From Gemmatimonadota bacterium (lineage in GTDB: Bacteria; Gemmatimonadota; Gemmatimonadetes; Gemmatimonadales; Gemmatimonadaceae), in NCBI GenBank assembly GCA_016712265.1, contig JADJRJ010000027.1, positions 248,001 through 312,000 of the forward strand: a stretch of 64,000 nt of DNA, written 5' to 3'. How positions within the stretch are numbered: the stretch's first letter is position 1; the number at the start of each line of letters is the position of its first letter. The notes below the pieces were generated by a model that searched no databases, was not told where the DNA came from, and saw only the letters and a list, made by a program, of their open reading frames with translations. The position numbers and the translations under genes were made by a program. Below are positions 62,238 to 64,000 of this stretch, piece after piece.

Positions 62238-62900
62238 ACGCTCCGCCGCGTCCACGACTTCCTCAACGCGGAGGCGCGTCCCGAACCCCTCGCCACCCCC
62301 ATTCGCGACCTGGCCGGCGTCATCGGCCGGCTCGAGACCTTTGGGGCGCGGCAGGAGGAACACCACCGCCGGATGCAGCTCCTCACCACGCAGCTGCAAG
62401 CGCAGGGGCGCCGTGTCCGCGGTGTGCACATGAGGGCGATCATCCTGGCCGCCCGCGCGATCCTGCCGCGCGAAAGCCAGGACGCCATCGCCCTGGAACA
62501 CGCCGCTCGCCTCCCGCGCTACAAGGCGGACTACGAGCAGATCGTCCTCGCGGCGCGTGGTGTCGCAGCCACCACGGAGCCCTATCGTGACCAACTCGCG
62601 GCTGCGGGACTCGGCCCCGACTTCCTCACCAACCTCCTCGCCGCCGCCGACTCCCTCGTCGCACTCGTCGGCGCACGCGCCCTCGAACTCGAGCGGCGCA
62701 TCGCGGCCACCGAGGGGGTGGAAACCGAGGCGCGGCGCGGGGTCGCCCTCACCCGCTTCCTCGACGTCCTCGTGCGCCCGACGCTGGAAGGGAATCCGTC
62801 ACGCCTCGTCGAATGGGAGCGGGTCATCCGCCGCGCCCGTCCGCCGCAGCCCGCGGAACTCCCCGTGGCTCCCGGAGGTGAGTCAGCCCGGGCCGCGTAA
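62238..62900 (+). pseudogene. 5'-truncated copy of the duplicated helical protein (copy 2)
   Basis: The codons from TLRRVHDFLN to the end match copy 1 almost exactly, but the first ten codons of copy 1 are replaced by unrelated sequence. An open frame does continue upstream to an ATG at 62022, giving a 292-residue hybrid with a Gly/Pro-rich start. Since the native start is gone, it is probably a truncated copy; the near-lack of decay shows it is recent or still selected. Confidence 0.65.
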
Positions 62901-62922
62901 CGCGGCATGATGGTGTGGCATC

Positions 62923-62948
62923 GTGGGGAGGTGGCGCCGCCTCCCCAC
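62923..62948. terminator. Hairpin after copy 2
   Basis: Same 26-base hairpin as at 47747-47772, GTGGGGAGG pairing with CCTCCCCAC. No T tract follows. Confidence 0.6.
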
Positions 62949-63047
62949 ATGTCGCGCGGTTGCGGCCAGTCTCAATCCCCTGGCACCGGGTGCTCGAGCG
63001 CGTTTGAATGCGCTAGGACGAGAACCACCCGAATGCGCACCCGCGAG

Positions 63048-63275
63048 CTACGCCGCGGAGATGACGGCCTGGCTTAGCAGTGCCTGCCGAGCGAGCTCGA
63101 GCACCGCCACGGCGTGGTCCCGCGTGACCGACGGAAAGTCCGCGAGGAACTCGCCCAGTGGGTGCCCGCCTTCCACGTAATCGATGAGCGTGCGCACCGG
63201 CACTCGGGTCCCCGTGAAGCACGGTTCACCGCCCAGCCGATCCGGGTGCGTCGAGATGAGAGGAGTGGGCAGCAT
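63048..63275 (-). CDS. DUF433 antitoxin
   Basis: 75 residues from the ATG at 63275. The sequence TPLISTHPDRLGGEPCFTGT, VPVRTLIDYVEGGHPLGEFL and FPSVTRDHAVAVLELARQAL is the standard DUF433 fold (I...p...gG.P.i.GTRi.v..i...l..G.s..e....yp..t......al). Such proteins are usually the antitoxin of a DUF5615 PIN-like toxin that follows. No intact partner is present downstream on the minus strand. Confidence 0.85.
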   Translation of the reverse strand: MLPTPLISTHPDRLGGEPCFTGTRVPVRTLIDYVEGGHPLGEFLADFPSVTRDHAVAVLELARQALLSQAVISAA

Positions 63276-63596
63276 CGTCGGTCCCGGGCAGCTGCTTGGC
63301 GACTTTAGGAAATGGTAGCTCTCCCGGACTGGGATGGCAGCTCCCGAAGCTGCGGAAGTTCTCGCCACCAAGGCACCGCTCGGCCGGCCGCTGCCAGCCG
63401 ACAAGGCGTTGATAGACATCGACTTGCGCATCCCGCCCACAACGCAGACAGATGCGTGCACCGCCGCGAGTCGAGGATGTTGTCTGTATTCCTGTGGTGT
63501 GGACTGGCAAGACCATGATGGGCATCGACTTAGCTGGCTCGATCACGGATTGTAAGTGCGATTGCCAATTTGTGGCGCACGGACTACCGTACCGCT
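63276..63596. other. Intergenic region, no gene seen
   Basis: About 320 bases. Several frames cross it but none shows a domain or a good start. It separates the divergent DUF433 and ATPase genes. Confidence 0.4.
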
Positions 63597-64000
63597 ATGA
63601 TCGTCCGTGACGCCGCCTCACGACTCATCGAGCTCGCCCGCCTCTACCCGGTCGTCACCGTCACCGGGGCGCGACAATCCGGCAAGACCACGCTCTGCCG
63701 CTCGACCTTTCCCGCGCTCCCGTACGTCTCCCTGGAGCCGCTCGACACCCGGGAGTTCGCGCGGGTCGACCCACGCGGCTTTCTCGCCAGCTATCCCGCT
63801 GGCGCCATTATCGACGAAGTCCAGCGGGCTCCGGAGTTCACGAGCTACCTGCAGGCCGAGGTCGATGAGCGCCCAACGCCGGGACGTTTCATCCTCACGG
63901 GTTCGCAGAACCTCGCGGGCTCCGCCTCGGTCGCCCAGTCACTGGCGGGGCGAACGGGGGTGCTGGAGCTCTATCCGCCGAGTTGGGGCGAACTCCAGCG
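63597..64000 (+). CDS. AAA_14 / DUF4143 ATPase, N-terminal part
   Basis: 134 codons from the ATG at 63597 to the window end. Walker A lies in VVTVTGARQSGKTTL, Walker B in GAIIDEVQRAPEFTSYL, and the sensor strand in RFILTGSQNLAG. Followed by SLAGRTGVLELYPPSWGEL, this is typical of AAA_14 ATPases carrying a C-terminal DUF4143. Their role is unknown; many are linked to toxin-antitoxin or mobile regions. The DUF4143 part lies outside the window. Confidence 0.9.
   Translation, partial: MIVRDAASRLIELARLYPVVTVTGARQSGKTTLCRSTFPALPYVSLEPLDTREFARVDPRGFLASYPAGAIIDEVQRAPEFTSYLQAEVDERPTPGRFILTGSQNLAGSASVAQSLAGRTGVLELYPPSWGELQ

Larger units (their letters stand above)
62237..62958. repeat. 722-bp duplication, copy 2
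   Basis: Matches 47061-47782 without gaps, including the 3' hairpin (62923-62948). The left boundary falls inside the gene, 29 bases after the copy 1 start codon; the right boundary is 10 bases past the hairpin. Sequences outside both ends are unrelated. Confidence 0.9.

Noticed and set aside
63226..63546. 106-codon minus-strand frame upstream of DUF433
   Set aside because: Only its last part overlaps the real DUF433 region in another frame; no domain despite a CLRCGRD segment.

Overview
The window is high-GC bacterial DNA. BIG2-type Ig-repeat lipoproteins, a Tat-secreted partner of a GMC oxidoreductase, a DUF885 protein, HAF-repeat lipoproteins, zinc-ribbon Ser/Thr kinases and many secreted or lipoprotein genes point to a Gemmatimonadota-like, diderm, soil or aquatic organism. 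This is inference from gene content; there is no rRNA or marker gene here. No tRNA, rRNA or CRISPR array was seen. Several signs suggest a draft or metagenome assembly: a 336-base stretch without any A or T inside a poly-G/poly-C tract (about 465-960), and single-base frameshifts in two otherwise intact genes (DUF885 protein, hsdS).

Region 1 (1-12.1 kb) is ordinary chromosome: end of a BIG2 protein, ABC exporter, beta-barrel protein, Tat metallophosphoesterase, ExbD-like fragment, frameshifted DUF885 protein, sialidase-like lipoprotein, membrane protein, PemK/MazF-like protein, and a two-gene GMC oxidoreductase operon.

Region 2 (12.1-18.4 kb) holds a cyclophilin lipoprotein and a dense set of small toxin-antitoxin genes and remnants. 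Four consecutive antitoxin-like genes on the minus strand have no toxin. A PIN toxin with an overlapping small partner and a HicB-type RHH protein lie on the plus strand. Then come a VOC protein, an AlbA/RecG-like regulator, and fragments of an ImmA/IrrE protein and an IS481-like transposase.

Region 3 (18.4-25.6 kb) is a defence-like island. Its core is a compact operon (Ubl, E2-like, JAB-E1 fusion; 20474 to 18399) for a bacterial ubiquitin-like conjugation pathway. It is divergent from an XRE repressor/ImmA-IrrE peptidase pair. The E2-like protein has no cysteine at all and the Ubl has no terminal GG. Beyond it lie an uncharacterised two-gene operon, an EVE-like/HNH nuclease and a ScoMcrA-like head-domain protein.

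Region 4 (25.7-41.6 kb) is a type I restriction-modification locus with extra parts: hsdM, DUF4062, GmrSD-type nuclease, hsdS, AlbA/RecG-like, hsdR. The first five genes overlap by 4 bases at each junction, and hsdR follows a 180-base leader with nested repeats. Two HAF-repeat paralogues in opposite orientation bracket the locus.

Region 5 (41.6-46.1 kb) has a six-repeat BIG2 lipoprotein, a tandem pair of PD-(D/E)XK-like genes and a SANT/Myb-like protein. Region 6 (46.1-63 kb) looks like an island of duplications and signalling. It contains a 21-bp minisatellite, a 722-bp gap-free duplication (47061 and 62237), two paralogous ankyrin-lipoprotein/secreted-protein pairs, and two paralogous zinc-ribbon kinases flanking an SH3/beta-barrel protein and an ECF sigma factor. 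It also holds a caspase-fold protein that has lost both catalytic residues. The window ends with a DUF433 antitoxin and the start of an AAA/DUF4143 ATPase.
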